Positions 8,541 through 17,281 of a stretch of 33,723 nt of DNA are shown in pieces. Numbering within the stretch: the stretch's first letter is position 1; every line of letters begins with the position of its first letter. Origin of the DNA: CAZKRU01 sp964555235 (GTDB lineage: Bacteria > Verrucomicrobiota > Verrucomicrobiia > Methylacidiphilales > CAMAQI01). The position numbers and the translations under genes are program-made. The notes under the pieces are model-generated. The model was not told the DNA's origin. It did no database searches and saw nothing but the letters and a program-made list of their open reading frames with translations. The stretch covers positions 1-33,723 of the forward strand of contig CAZKRU010000045.1 in the NCBI GenBank assembly GCA_964555235.1, in the 5' to 3' direction.

Positions 8541-8541
8541 G

Positions 8542-9663
8542 ATGCTTTACTATCTCCATTTACTTTCCGGGACTCAGGTGTTGGGGGGAGATTTGGGATT
8601 TCTGAATGTCTTCCGCTATGTGAGTTTTCGCGCATTCGGTGCTGCGATGACCGCGTTGATTTTGTGCTGGTGGCTTGGACCGGTGACGATTCGTCTGCTG
8701 ACACGCTTGAAAATGGGGCAGCCGTTGCGGGGGAAGGATGAAGTTCACAAACTCGCCGACCTGCACAGTGCCAAAAAAGGAACTCCGACCATGGGTGGAA
8801 TTCTGATTGTGATGACGGTCTTGATCAGTTCCTTGCTTTGGACGCAGCTTGATAATTGGCTCCTCTGGCTGTCGCTCTTTGGAATGGTGTCATTGGGGAT
8901 GGTCGGGTTTGCGGATGACTATCTCAAGGTTTCGAAGAAGAAATCGGATGGACTTCCCGGCCGCGTCAAACTTCTGGGACAGTTCATTGTTGCGGTGATT
9001 GCCGTTGTGGTTCTTTTTTCGAATGACTCCTACCGGGAATTGGCACAGCGGATTTATGTGCCGTTTGTCAAAGGACCGATTTTTCAAGGGCTCGGTTGGT
9101 GGTGGGTGCTTCCCTTCTTCTCGTTAGTGATCATGGGAACCTCGAATGCGGTTAATTTGACCGACGGCTTGGATGGGTTGGCGACGGGATGTACGATTAC
9201 CGTTGCGCTGACGTACGGCGTGTTTTCTTATTTGGGCGGACATTTGGAGTTATCGCGCTATCTCTATCTTCCGCACGTTCCGGGGGGGAGCGAGCTGGTG
9301 GTTTTTTGTGCGGCAATGGTTGGGGCAGGACTTGGATTTCTTTGGTACAACTGTCACCCGGCGCAAGTTTTCATGGGGGATACGGGGTCACTTGCCATTG
9401 GTGGGGGACTCGGTGTGGTTTCGATCTGTATCTGTCAGGAAATTCTCATGATCCTGGTGGGAGGCATTTTTGTCATGGAGGCAGGCTCGGTTCTCTTGCA
9501 GGTTGCCTCGTTCAAGCTCACAGGAAAGCGGATCTTTGCGATGTCTCCCCTGCATCACCATTTTGAACTGAAGGGGTGGAATGAATCAACGGTCGTGATC
9601 CGCTTTTGGATCTTGAGTTTGGTTTTTTCACTGTTGGCCCTCACCACGTTAAAGCTTCGATAA
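8542..9663 (+). CDS. mraY: Phospho-MurNAc-pentapeptide transferase MraY
   Basis: 373 residues, a polytopic inner-membrane enzyme. MraY moves phospho-MurNAc-pentapeptide to undecaprenyl phosphate, forming lipid I. Family motifs are all present: HSAKKGTPTMGG, GFADDYLKV with the Asp pair of the Mg site, NLTDGLDGLATG, HPAQVFMGDTGSLAIGG and MSPLHHHFELKGW with the histidine cluster. About ten hydrophobic segments can be counted. ATG 8542 lies one base after the murF stop; the longer frame from 8521 would begin inside the murF tail and add only MPGGGTK. Confidence 0.97.
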   Translation: MLYYLHLLSGTQVLGGDLGFLNVFRYVSFRAFGAAMTALILCWWLGPVTIRLLTRLKMGQPLRGKDEVHKLADLHSAKKGTPTMGGILIVMTVLISSLLWTQLDNWLLWLSLFGMVSLGMVGFADDYLKVSKKKSDGLPGRVKLLGQFIVAVIAVVVLFSNDSYRELAQRIYVPFVKGPIFQGLGWWWVLPFFSLVIMGTSNAVNLTDGLDGLATGCTITVALTYGVFSYLGGHLELSRYLYLPHVPGGSELVVFCAAMVGAGLGFLWYNCHPAQVFMGDTGSLAIGGGLGVVSICICQEILMILVGGIFVMEAGSVLLQVASFKLTGKRIFAMSPLHHHFELKGWNESTVVIRFWILSLVFSLLALTTLKLR

Positions 9664-9665
9664 GT

Positions 9666-11021
9666 ATGAATTTAAAAAACAAAAATATTTTAGTGCTGGG
9701 AGCCGGAATCAGCGGCATGGACGCCGCGCTTCTGGCCCTTCGCCATGGCGCTCGGGTGACGCTGCGTGATGAGGCATCCGGTGAGGGGTTACGCGACCGG
9801 ACCGCATCCTTGATTTCTCAAGGAATTCGAGTCGAGCTCGGAGCTGCGGCATTTGGCGCAAATGTTTTTGACGAAGTGATTTTGAGTCCTGGAATCAATC
9901 TTCAAGCACCGATCGTTCGTCCCTTCGTTGAACAAAAGATTCCGGTGATGGGTGAATTGGAGTTTGGATTCCGTTTTTGTGAGTGTCCCATTGTGGCGAT
10001 TACGGGAACGAATGGAAAGACGACCACGACCGAACTCGTCACCTCCGCGCTTTTGAAGGCGGGCTGGAAAACTTCTGCCGCCGGAAATATTGGCAAGGCG
10101 TTGAGTGCGGTGGCTTCGGAATCAAAATCAATGAAGGCGCTTGTGGTGGAAGTGAGCTCCTTTCAGTTGGAAACCATCAACACGTTTCATCCCAAGGTGG
10201 CGCTTTACCTGAATCTGACGCCGGATCACCTGGATCGTTATCCGTCGATGAAGGAATACGGTGCGGCCAAAGAGCGAATTTTTGAAAACCAAAACGAGCA
10301 GGATGTGGCTGTGGTGAATTTTAATCTCACGCTTCCCTCGATTCGGGCGCGGCGAGTGACCTTTAGTGCTTGGGATCTACGAGCGGATTATACCCTGCAA
10401 GACGGAGTCCTTCTTGCCCAAGGGGAATCGATTTTGGCCCAGAAGGAGACGCAATTGCTCGGACGACACAACGCGGAAAATCTTTTGGCGACTTTGGCGA
10501 CGACCGATGCGCTCGGAATTGAGCGGACCCCGGTGGTGGAAGCGTTGAAAGCTTATCGTCCGCAGCCTCATCGGTGTGAACCAATTCTGGAAATCGATGG
10601 AGTTCTCTACTTGAATGACTCGAAGGGGACGAATGTCGATGCGATTGAGAAAGCGCTGACCGCGGTGGAACGACCCGTGGTTCTGATTGCCGGAGGAAAA
10701 GACAAGGGACTCGATTTTTCAGGACTTCGCGAAATCGTCGCCAGGCGCGTGAAGTCGGCGGTTTTGATTGGAGAGACCCGGGAGCGAATTGCCCGGGATT
10801 GGAAAGGCGCCGTCATGTGTGAGTTTTCTGAAACACTCGAAGCCGCGGTGCGCCGCGCTCGTGATTTGGCGGTTTCCGGTGACGCCGTTCTTTTTTCGCC
10901 CGGCTGCTCCAGTTTTGACATGTTTAAAAATTATGCCCATCGGGGCGACTGCTTTCGTCAGGAAGTCCTGGCGATGAACCACCCAACAACCAACCCAAAG
11001 GAGAAAAACCATGGAAAATGA
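9666..11021 (+). CDS. murD: UDP-MurNAc-L-alanine--D-glutamate ligase MurD
   Basis: 451 residues. MurD adds D-Glu to UDP-MurNAc-L-Ala. The N-domain opens with NILVLGAGISGMDAALL. The central domain has the P-loop AITGTNGKTTTTELV, GNIGKAL, VEVSSFQLET and NLTPDHLDRYPSMKEY. The C-domain shows NDSKGTNVDAI, LIAGGKDKGLDF and the MurD-typical LFSPGCSSFDMFKNYAHRG. ATG 9666, two bases after the mraY stop, gives the glycine-rich loop near the N-terminus as usual; the frame from 9606 would be too long. Its last 11 bases overlap the LysM gene start, and the AAAGGAG ribosome-binding site of that gene lies inside murD. Confidence 0.96.
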   Translation: MNLKNKNILVLGAGISGMDAALLALRHGARVTLRDEASGEGLRDRTASLISQGIRVELGAAAFGANVFDEVILSPGINLQAPIVRPFVEQKIPVMGELEFGFRFCECPIVAITGTNGKTTTTELVTSALLKAGWKTSAAGNIGKALSAVASESKSMKALVVEVSSFQLETINTFHPKVALYLNLTPDHLDRYPSMKEYGAAKERIFENQNEQDVAVVNFNLTLPSIRARRVTFSAWDLRADYTLQDGVLLAQGESILAQKETQLLGRHNAENLLATLATTDALGIERTPVVEALKAYRPQPHRCEPILEIDGVLYLNDSKGTNVDAIEKALTAVERPVVLIAGGKDKGLDFSGLREIVARRVKSAVLIGETRERIARDWKGAVMCEFSETLEAAVRRARDLAVSGDAVLFSPGCSSFDMFKNYAHRGDCFRQEVLAMNHPTTNPKEKNHGK

Positions 11022-11856
11022 AAATCAAAACCAAAACCCGAATCCGCCGACTGGCGGATTAAAACTGATGACGGTCTTTATCGTCGTCCTCGCCCTTCAC
11101 GTTCTCGTGATCGGGGGCGTGAGTGCCTATAGTCTGCTGAAAGGAAATCAGGAGACGGTCTCAACTGAAGCAAAAGTCGAATCGACTGAAACGGCGGCCC
11201 CAGTAGAGGCACCGAGCGTTGATGTGAATGCTCCGATCCTTGCGGAAGCTCCGGCGAATATTGTAACTCCGACGGAGGTTTCTCCAGTCGCGCCTGAAGT
11301 GAAGTACGAAGCTTCGATTCCTGTGGCAGCAGCGCCTGTCAAGGAAGCTCCGGTTTCCAAAGGTGCGGCGATTGCATCCGCAGGAAGTTATTCCGTTAAG
11401 GCGGGAGACACGTTGAGCAAAATTGCTCGCCTGCATGGAATGAAGGTTGCTGATTTGAAGAGTTTGAATGGTCTCGCGAGCGACAAGCTCAAGATCGGAC
11501 AAGCCCTGAAGATTTCATCCTCCAGTCCTTCGACGGTGATCGCATCGGCTCCTGCTCCTGAATCGACGGTCATTCCGGCGTCAGCGGCTCCGATTCAACC
11601 GAAGACGACGGGCTCCAAGACTGCTGCTTACACGGTGAACAAGGGAGATACGTTGATCAAAATTGCTCGTCAATTTGGAACAACTCCTTCGGCGATCATG
11701 GCAGCGAACAAGCTCTCGGATGCTCGCAAGCTCAAGATCGGAATGAAACTGAGTATTCCTTCAGGACGTCAGGAAATGACAGATCAAGTGAAGCCGGCCA
11801 CTCCGGCGCTTCAGTCGCAGGCGACTCCTGCGGCGGATTTCGCCATGGCGAAATAA
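11011..11856 (+). CDS. Single-pass membrane protein with two LysM domains, inside the dcw cluster
   Basis: 281 residues. An Asn/Pro-rich cytoplasmic tail (1-18) is followed by one membrane helix (about 19-43), an Ala/Pro/Val-rich linker (about 50-125), LysM domain 1 (YSVKAGDTLSKIARLHG, 127-169), a second linker, LysM domain 2 (YTVNKGDTLIKIARQFG, 207-249) and a short tail. LysM domains bind GlcNAc-containing chains such as peptidoglycan. With no enzymatic domain, this looks like a wall-binding anchor on the periplasmic side. Its place between murD and ftsW, translationally coupled to murD with a strong AAAGGAG Shine-Dalgarno, suggests a division or septal-wall role. I do not recognise a named E. 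coli counterpart. Domain assignment is firm; role is inferred. Confidence 0.88.
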   Translation: MENENQNQNPNPPTGGLKLMTVFIVVLALHVLVIGGVSAYSLLKGNQETVSTEAKVESTETAAPVEAPSVDVNAPILAEAPANIVTPTEVSPVAPEVKYEASIPVAAAPVKEAPVSKGAAIASAGSYSVKAGDTLSKIARLHGMKVADLKSLNGLASDKLKIGQALKISSSSPSTVIASAPAPESTVIPASAAPIQPKTTGSKTAAYTVNKGDTLIKIARQFGTTPSAIMAANKLSDARKLKIGMKLSIPSGRQEMTDQVKPATPALQSQATPAADFAMAK

Positions 11857-11875
11857 ATTCAGGACCTGACACTCA

Positions 11876-13018
11876 ATGCAACGACTGACCGGATATCTTC
11901 TACTCGTGATCATGCTGGGATTGATTTCCCTGGGCATGGTCATGCTGCTGAGTACCAGTGGGCGATTTGCCCCGGATGCGAGCATCGATCTCTATGCGCC
12001 GCTCCGGAGACAAATCGTCTGGATGGTTCTGGGCGGGGTCGTTTGTCTATTGATGTCACGGGTGGATTACCATGCGGTGTTGCGTTACTCCTGGATCTGG
12101 ATTGGCATCGCGGCCTTCCTCCTGATTCTCTGCTACGTGCCGGGAATCGGGAAGGCTGTGAAGGGGGCGCACCGCTGGTTACAGGTGGGTGGGTTGACGC
12201 TACAACCGTCCGAATTCGCGAAATGGGCGCTGGTCTGTTTCCTGGCTCATTGGCTGGGGCAGAACCGACGTCGGATTCACGAATTCGGGCGGGGCGTCGC
12301 CATTCCTGCTGCGGTCACTGGAGTTCTTGCGCTTCTCGTGATTCGTGAACCGGATTTGGGTTCCACGGTCATGATGGGGTTTGTCTTGGGCGTCATGATG
12401 ATGTGCGCAGGCGTCAAGTGGCGTTATCTGCTTCCGATGCCGGTGATGGGAATTTCAGGAATATTGGCGTTGGCTTATTTCATGCCGGAGCGACGAGGTC
12501 GATTGCTCGCATTTTTGGATATCGAGAAACACAAGCAAGGGGATGGGTGGCAGGTCTATCAGGCCCTCGTGGCATTTGGGTCTGGTGGCACCAGTGGACT
12601 TGGCTTGGGGAATAGCCGACAAAAAATGTTCTGGCTTCCGGAAGCGCATACCGATTTTGTTTTTCCGATCGTCGGCGAAGAGCTTGGAGTTTGGATTACC
12701 CTCACGGTGGTTCTCGCTTTCTTGGTGTTGACGCTTTGTGGAGGATGGATCTCGATGCACGCCCCCGATCCGAGTGGGGTGCTTTTGGGGATTGGAATTA
12801 CAACGCTTCTTTCCATTCAAGCCTTGATGAATCTTTGCGTGGTGACGGGACTGATTCCCAACAAGGGAGTGCCGCTTCCCTTCATTAGCTATGGAGGATC
12901 CAATTTAATGATCTGTATGGCGGGGCTGGGGCTCTTATTTAATCTTCAGCGTCATGGCGTTTACGAAGAAGTCGCCGCTTCGCCGTTACGCGCAACCCGG
13001 AGTACTCCAAGGCTATGA
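11876..13018 (+). CDS. ftsW: Septal peptidoglycan glycosyltransferase FtsW (SEDS family)
   Basis: 380 residues, about ten membrane helices. FtsW polymerises lipid II at the septum together with FtsI. SEDS hallmarks are GAHRWLQVGGLTLQPSEFAK, REPDLGSTVMMG (with the catalytically needed Asp of this loop), GDGWQVYQALVAFGSGG, LPEAHTDFVFPIVGEELG and LIPNKGVPLPFISYGGSN. ATG 11876 lies 19 bases after the LysM gene, with AGGA at 11861. The stop overlaps the murG start (ATGA, 13015-13018). Position next to murG favours FtsW over the elongation homologue RodA. Confidence 0.95.
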   Translation: MQRLTGYLLLVIMLGLISLGMVMLLSTSGRFAPDASIDLYAPLRRQIVWMVLGGVVCLLMSRVDYHAVLRYSWIWIGIAAFLLILCYVPGIGKAVKGAHRWLQVGGLTLQPSEFAKWALVCFLAHWLGQNRRRIHEFGRGVAIPAAVTGVLALLVIREPDLGSTVMMGFVLGVMMMCAGVKWRYLLPMPVMGISGILALAYFMPERRGRLLAFLDIEKHKQGDGWQVYQALVAFGSGGTSGLGLGNSRQKMFWLPEAHTDFVFPIVGEELGVWITLTVVLAFLVLTLCGGWISMHAPDPSGVLLGIGITTLLSIQALMNLCVVTGLIPNKGVPLPFISYGGSNLMICMAGLGLLFNLQRHGVYEEVAASPLRATRSTPRL

Positions 13019-14112
13019 AGCCGATGCGTGTCGCTATTGCTTGCGGGGGAACGGGTGGACACTTGTTCCCCGGAATCGCCGTGGCTGAAGCGTTGAACCA
13101 GCGCGGACATCAAGTCATGCTCCTGGTTTCTTCGAAGCAGATCGACGCGGTCGCGCTCCAAAATCATCCGGAATTTCGAGCCGAAGCGTTGCCGAGTGTG
13201 GGGTGGCCCGGGATGACGAGTCCATTGGTTTTTCGCTTTCTCTACAAGTTACTTCAAGCGCGTCGTGACTGTCGTCGCTTGTTTAAAGAATTTCGTCCGA
13301 CAGCGGTCTTGGGGATGGGAGGATTTACCAGCGCCGTTCCACTCAGCATGGGCCGACGCATGAAAGCGCCGACGTTTTTGCATGAGTCGAATGCCATTCC
13401 AGGACGTGTCACGCGGCTTCTGGCAGGACGCGTGACACGGGTTTTTTTAGGATTTGATCGATGCTCACGCGCACTGGGGAATGCGGAAATCTCGGTGACG
13501 GGAACTCCTGTTCGCAAGGGATTGGATCCCATCTCTCGTGAGGAAGCGGCGCAACGTTTGGGGCTCGATGCCGGGAGAAAGACGATTTTGATCATGGGAG
13601 GAAGTCAGGGGGCGCGAGGGATTAACGAGGTTCTTTTGAAGACACTTCCGAAATGGGAGGAGTTTCGCGATCAATGGCAGTTCATTCATCTGACAGGAGA
13701 TGTTGATGCAAATATTGTCGAAATCAATTATCGCCGGAGTCGTTTACAGTCCTGGGTCAAATCTTTCAGTAGCGATATGGGCACTATTTATAGTTTATCA
13801 GATCTGGCCTTGAGTCGCGCCGGGGCGGGGAGTCTGACGGAGTTGAGTGCGTATGGAATTCCGAGCCTTTTGGTTCCGTTTCCAACGGCTGCGGAAGATC
13901 ATCAAACGCGAAATGCAGAAATTTTTGTCGAACAAGGTGCGGCGGAGTTATATCCCCAAAATCGTTTAAGTCCGGAAAGTCTGGATGAGTCGGTGCGCCG
14001 AATTCTTTTGGATCCGGTACGTCATCATGCGATGGCGGAAGCCGCCAGGAAAATTAACCGATCCGAGGCGGCCCGTCTGATCGTTGAGGAGATCGAACGA
14101 TGCAGCTCGTAG
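13015..14112 (+). CDS. murG: Lipid II synthase MurG
   Basis: 365 residues. MurG is a GT-B glycosyltransferase that adds GlcNAc to lipid I on the inner face of the membrane. The N-domain has ACGGTGGHLFPGIAVAEAL, GMGGFTSAVP and HESNAIPGRVTRLL. The C-domain has IMGGSQGARGINEVLL and the UDP-GlcNAc site LSRAGAGSLTELSAYGIPS followed by PFPTAAEDHQTRNAEIF. All family motifs are intact. It overlaps ftsW by ATGA and overlaps murC-murB by 13 bases. Confidence 0.96.
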   Translation: MKPMRVAIACGGTGGHLFPGIAVAEALNQRGHQVMLLVSSKQIDAVALQNHPEFRAEALPSVGWPGMTSPLVFRFLYKLLQARRDCRRLFKEFRPTAVLGMGGFTSAVPLSMGRRMKAPTFLHESNAIPGRVTRLLAGRVTRVFLGFDRCSRALGNAEISVTGTPVRKGLDPISREEAAQRLGLDAGRKTILIMGGSQGARGINEVLLKTLPKWEEFRDQWQFIHLTGDVDANIVEINYRRSRLQSWVKSFSSDMGTIYSLSDLALSRAGAGSLTELSAYGIPSLLVPFPTAAEDHQTRNAEIFVEQGAAELYPQNRLSPESLDESVRRILLDPVRHHAMAEAARKINRSEAARLIVEEIERCSS

Positions 14113-16388
14113 ACCTCCGCGAAATTCTTTCCCGTGCCGGCGCTCGAGTGCATCTCCTCGGAGTGGCGGGCAGCGGAATGAGCGGTCTAGCGCGATTGCT
14201 TTTGCAGATGGGATACCGGGTTTCGGGTTCGGACCTGCAACGTTCCCGCGAAGTTGAAAAACTCGTGGAGCAAGGACTGGTTTTTTCGCAAGGACACCAA
14301 AAGGACGAGCTGGCGGAAATTGATCTCGTCGTTTACTCCTCAGCGATCCGTGAGGAAAATGTCGTCCGTCAACAGGCTGAAGCGCGGAAGATTCCGAGTG
14401 CACGTCGTGCGGAATGTCTGGCAATTCTGGCTGAACAAAAAGAGCCCTTGGTCGTTGCAGGAATGCACGGCAAGACGACGACTTCGTCGATGCTTGCCTA
14501 TGTTTTGCGAAGCGCGGGATGGAAATGCGGACACTACATTGGAGCGGAAATCCCGATCCTCGGCGCAAGCGCTTCGATTGACGAAGGTTCTCATTTTGTG
14601 ATTGAAGCGGATGAAAGCGACGGAACGATCACGCAATTTCGCCCGCGTCATAGTCTGATTCTCAACGTTGAGGAAGAGCATTTGGATTTTTACAAAGATC
14701 TCGATGCGATTCTCAAAACCTTTCGTCAATTTATCGAACAAACGAGCGGTTGGGTCGTTTATTGTGCGGATGATAAAAACGCGCTCCTGCTCTGTTCGCA
14801 TCGGGAACGCGCCGTGAGTTACGGATTCGGCAGTCAATCGGACTATCGTGCGATTGAAGTTCGCTCCCAAAGTTTTACTTCCCAGTTTCAAGTACAGCGG
14901 CACGGGCATCTCTTAGGGACGATCACGTTGAATATTCCCGGAATGCAGAACGTGAGTAACGCCCTCGGAGTCACCGCCTTGGCGACTGAACTGGGGGTTC
15001 CCTTTGATGCGATCGTGCAAGCGTTGGCCGCATTCCGGGGAGCGAGTCGTCGCTTTGAAGTCAAGTTTAACAGCCGTGATTTCATGGTCGTCGATGACTA
15101 CGCGCATCACCCGACAGAAATTCAGGCGACCTTGGCGGCTGCAAAAAATGGAGGATGGAAACGCGTGGTGGCCCTCTTCCAGCCGCACCGCTATTCGCGA
15201 ACTCAGCTTCTCTTCGACGATTTTGTCGGAGCCTTCAAGGATGCGGATCTTCTCTTTTTGACTGAGGTTTATGCAGCCAGTGAAGCGCCTATTCCCGGAG
15301 TGAGCGGAAAACATTTGTCGGAAGCGATTCAAACTTCGGGAAGAGTTCCACGGGTTGAGTTTGAGTCGGATTTGAACGTGTTACGTCGCCGGGTTTCTCG
15401 AGAGCTTCAAGCAGGCGATTTGCTCATTACACTGGGGGCGGGAAGTATTCACCAAGTGGCGCAGGGATTGGCGCAGGAATTAAGTTGGTACGAGGGGCTT
15501 TGTCGTTTGCTCGGTTCGGAGTCGAAAGTGTTGCGTCAGGAGCCGATGAGCAAACATACCTCCATGCGAATCGGTGGGCCTGCACAACTCTGGTGTGAGC
15601 CGGCGAACGAAGCGGATTTGGTCAAGGCAGTCCGCTTTGCGCATCAACATGCGATTCCGATCACGATGATTGGACGCGGGTCGAATCTTTTAGTGCGCGA
15701 TGGGGGAATTTCAGGACTTTGCCTTCACTTGGGTCACCCAAACTTCAGTCAGGTTCAAGTGGACGGGGAGCGAATGATCGTTGGGGCGGGCGTACGACTC
15801 AAACAGTTGGTCACCGAAGCCCGCAGAAACGGGATGACGGGATTTGAGTTTATGGAAGGGATTCCCGGAAACTTGGGGGGAGCGCTTCGCATGAATGCCG
15901 GCGCGATGAAGGGGTGGACGATGGAAGTCGTTGAAGAAGTTCGCTTCTTGGATTTGCAAGGAAACTGGCAAGTACGCAGTCGTGCGGATTTGGAAGTTCA
16001 GTATCGCTCGGTTCCTCTTTTTAAAAATCACATCGCCATTTCTGCTGTGCTCAAAGGGAGAGCTGCGTCGGTGGAGGAGATTGATCAGCGCCTCAAGGAA
16101 TTTAGTGGGAAACGTTGGGAGAGTCAGCCGGCCGCTCCGAGTGCCGGATGTATTTTCAAAAATCCGACGGAATGCCCTGCCGGAAAATTGGTTGATGAAT
16201 TGGGACTGAAGAATCAGACCGTGGGAAAAGCGCGTGTTTCGGAAGTGCATGGAAATTTTATTGTCAATGATGGGGGGGCGAGCGCTCGCGAAGTTCTTGA
16301 ACTCATTTCGAAAATTCAGATTGAGGCCCGTGAGAAGCGCGGAATCACCCTGGAGCCTGAAGTCATGATTGTGGGGGAGGACGCATGA
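14100..16388 (+). CDS. murC/murB: MurC-MurB fusion: UDP-MurNAc--L-Ala ligase and UDP-MurNAc dehydrogenase
   Basis: 762 residues in one frame. Residues 1 to about 458 are MurC: LLGVAGSGMSGLARLL (19-34), P-loop GMHGKTTT (121-128), IEADESDGT (168-176), NVEEEHLDFY, VDDYAHHPTEI (331-341) and the terminal LGAGSIHQVAQGL. Residues from about 465 are MurB: HTSMRIGGPAQLW, FAD loop GRGSNLLVRDGGISG (525-539), GIPGNLGGALRMNAGA (587-602), catalytic Ser681 in PSAGCIFKNP, VHGNFIVNDGGA and Glu752 in the LEPEV end. Both active sites look complete. MurB reduces enolpyruvyl-UDP-GlcNAc and MurC adds L-Ala to the product, so the fusion joins consecutive steps. GAGGAG lies 8 bases before ATG 14100. It overlaps ddl by ATGA. 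Confidence 0.95.
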   Translation: MQLVDLREILSRAGARVHLLGVAGSGMSGLARLLLQMGYRVSGSDLQRSREVEKLVEQGLVFSQGHQKDELAEIDLVVYSSAIREENVVRQQAEARKIPSARRAECLAILAEQKEPLVVAGMHGKTTTSSMLAYVLRSAGWKCGHYIGAEIPILGASASIDEGSHFVIEADESDGTITQFRPRHSLILNVEEEHLDFYKDLDAILKTFRQFIEQTSGWVVYCADDKNALLLCSHRERAVSYGFGSQSDYRAIEVRSQSFTSQFQVQRHGHLLGTITLNIPGMQNVSNALGVTALATELGVPFDAIVQALAAFRGASRRFEVKFNSRDFMVVDDYAHHPTEIQATLAAAKNGGWKRVVALFQPHRYSRTQLLFDDFVGAFKDADLLFLTEVYAASEAPIPGVSGKHLSEAIQTSGRVPRVEFESDLNVLRRRVSRELQAGDLLITLGAGSIHQVAQGLAQELSWYEGLCRLLGSESKVLRQEPMSKHTSMRIGGPAQLWCEPANEADLVKAVRFAHQHAIPITMIGRGSNLLVRDGGISGLCLHLGHPNFSQVQVDGERMIVGAGVRLKQLVTEARRNGMTGFEFMEGIPGNLGGALRMNAGAMKGWTMEVVEEVRFLDLQGNWQVRSRADLEVQYRSVPLFKNHIAISAVLKGRAASVEEIDQRLKEFSGKRWESQPAAPSAGCIFKNPTECPAGKLVDELGLKNQTVGKARVSEVHGNFIVNDGGASAREVLELISKIQIEAREKRGITLEPEVMIVGEDA

Positions 16389-17281
16389 AGCGCGTTGCCG
16401 TCTTAAAAGGAGGTCCTTCCAAAGAGCGCGAAGTCTCTCTTCGAACCGGAGCCGCGGTTGCCGAGGCGTTGCGGGTTCGTGGCTATGAGGTGACTGAGGT
16501 GATCGTGGATGGACCGGATTTTCTACTCCCGGACGGATGTGAGTTTGTCTTTTTGAGTTTACATGGAACATTTGGAGAAGACGGGCAGATTCAACGAATT
16601 TTGGATGCGCGCGGAATCGGTTATACCGGATGCGGTTCCGAAGTGAGTGCCTGTGCGTTTGATAAAGAGCGGAGCAAGGCCAAGTTTTTGGCAGCGAAAA
16701 TTCCGACTCCCCGAGGCGAGGTCCTTCATTCCGGCGAACCAACAACGCTTCAACCTCCGCTTGTCTTCAAGCCTTCCAAGGAAGGATCAAGTATTGGGGT
16801 GGAGTTGGTTTTTGAGGCGAGTGAAGTCATTCCTGCATTGGAGCGGTCCCGCAAGTTTGGGGATGTGATCCTGGCGGAGGAGATGATTCAGGGTCGTGAA
16901 TTGACCGTCGGAATTCTGGAGGGGAAGGCGCTTCCCGTGGTCGAAATTCGCCCGAAGGCCGGGTATTACGATTATCAAAATAAATATACGGCGGGAATGA
17001 CGGAGTATCTTTGTCCTGCCCCGTTGGATGCAAAAACCGCTGAAAGCGTGCAGCTGGTTTCCGAACAGGCTCATCGGGCGTTGGGATGTGAAGTCTACTC
17101 CCGCGTGGATGTTTTATTGGATGCGGAGGAGAAGCCGTGGGTGCTTGAAGTGAATACCATTCCCGGAATGACCGCGACGAGCTTGCTTCCGAAAGGGGCT
17201 CAAGCGGCGGGAATTGATTTTCCGGAATTGTGCGAGCGAATTTTGAAAGCCTCTCAAAAAATTCGTGGAGGTCGATCATGA
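16385..17281 (+). CDS. ddl: D-alanine--D-alanine ligase Ddl
   Basis: 298 residues, ATP-grasp fold. Ddl makes the D-Ala-D-Ala dipeptide used by MurF. Visible elements are GGPSKEREVSLRTG with the catalytic Glu (residue 16), LSLHGTFGEDGQIQ, the ATP loop FKPSKEGSSIGVELV, YYDYQNKYTAGMTEY (the omega-loop Tyr-Lys-Tyr region typical of D-Ala:D-Ala rather than D-lactate ligases) and VDVLLD plus VLEVNTIPGMTATSLLPK for metal binding. GGGGGAGG lies about 4 bases before the ATG. It overlaps the murC-murB stop and the ftsQ start. Ddl is a separate gene here, unlike the MurC-Ddl fusion known in Chlamydia. Confidence 0.96.
   Translation: MKRVAVLKGGPSKEREVSLRTGAAVAEALRVRGYEVTEVIVDGPDFLLPDGCEFVFLSLHGTFGEDGQIQRILDARGIGYTGCGSEVSACAFDKERSKAKFLAAKIPTPRGEVLHSGEPTTLQPPLVFKPSKEGSSIGVELVFEASEVIPALERSRKFGDVILAEEMIQGRELTVGILEGKALPVVEIRPKAGYYDYQNKYTAGMTEYLCPAPLDAKTAESVQLVSEQAHRALGCEVYSRVDVLLDAEEKPWVLEVNTIPGMTATSLLPKGAQAAGIDFPELCERILKASQKIRGGRS

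Noticed and set aside
15711..16745. 344-codon minus-strand frame opposite murC-murB and ddl
   Set aside because: It spans two well-supported plus-strand genes, has no recognisable motif and an Arg/His/Ser-rich composition typical of antisense shadows.
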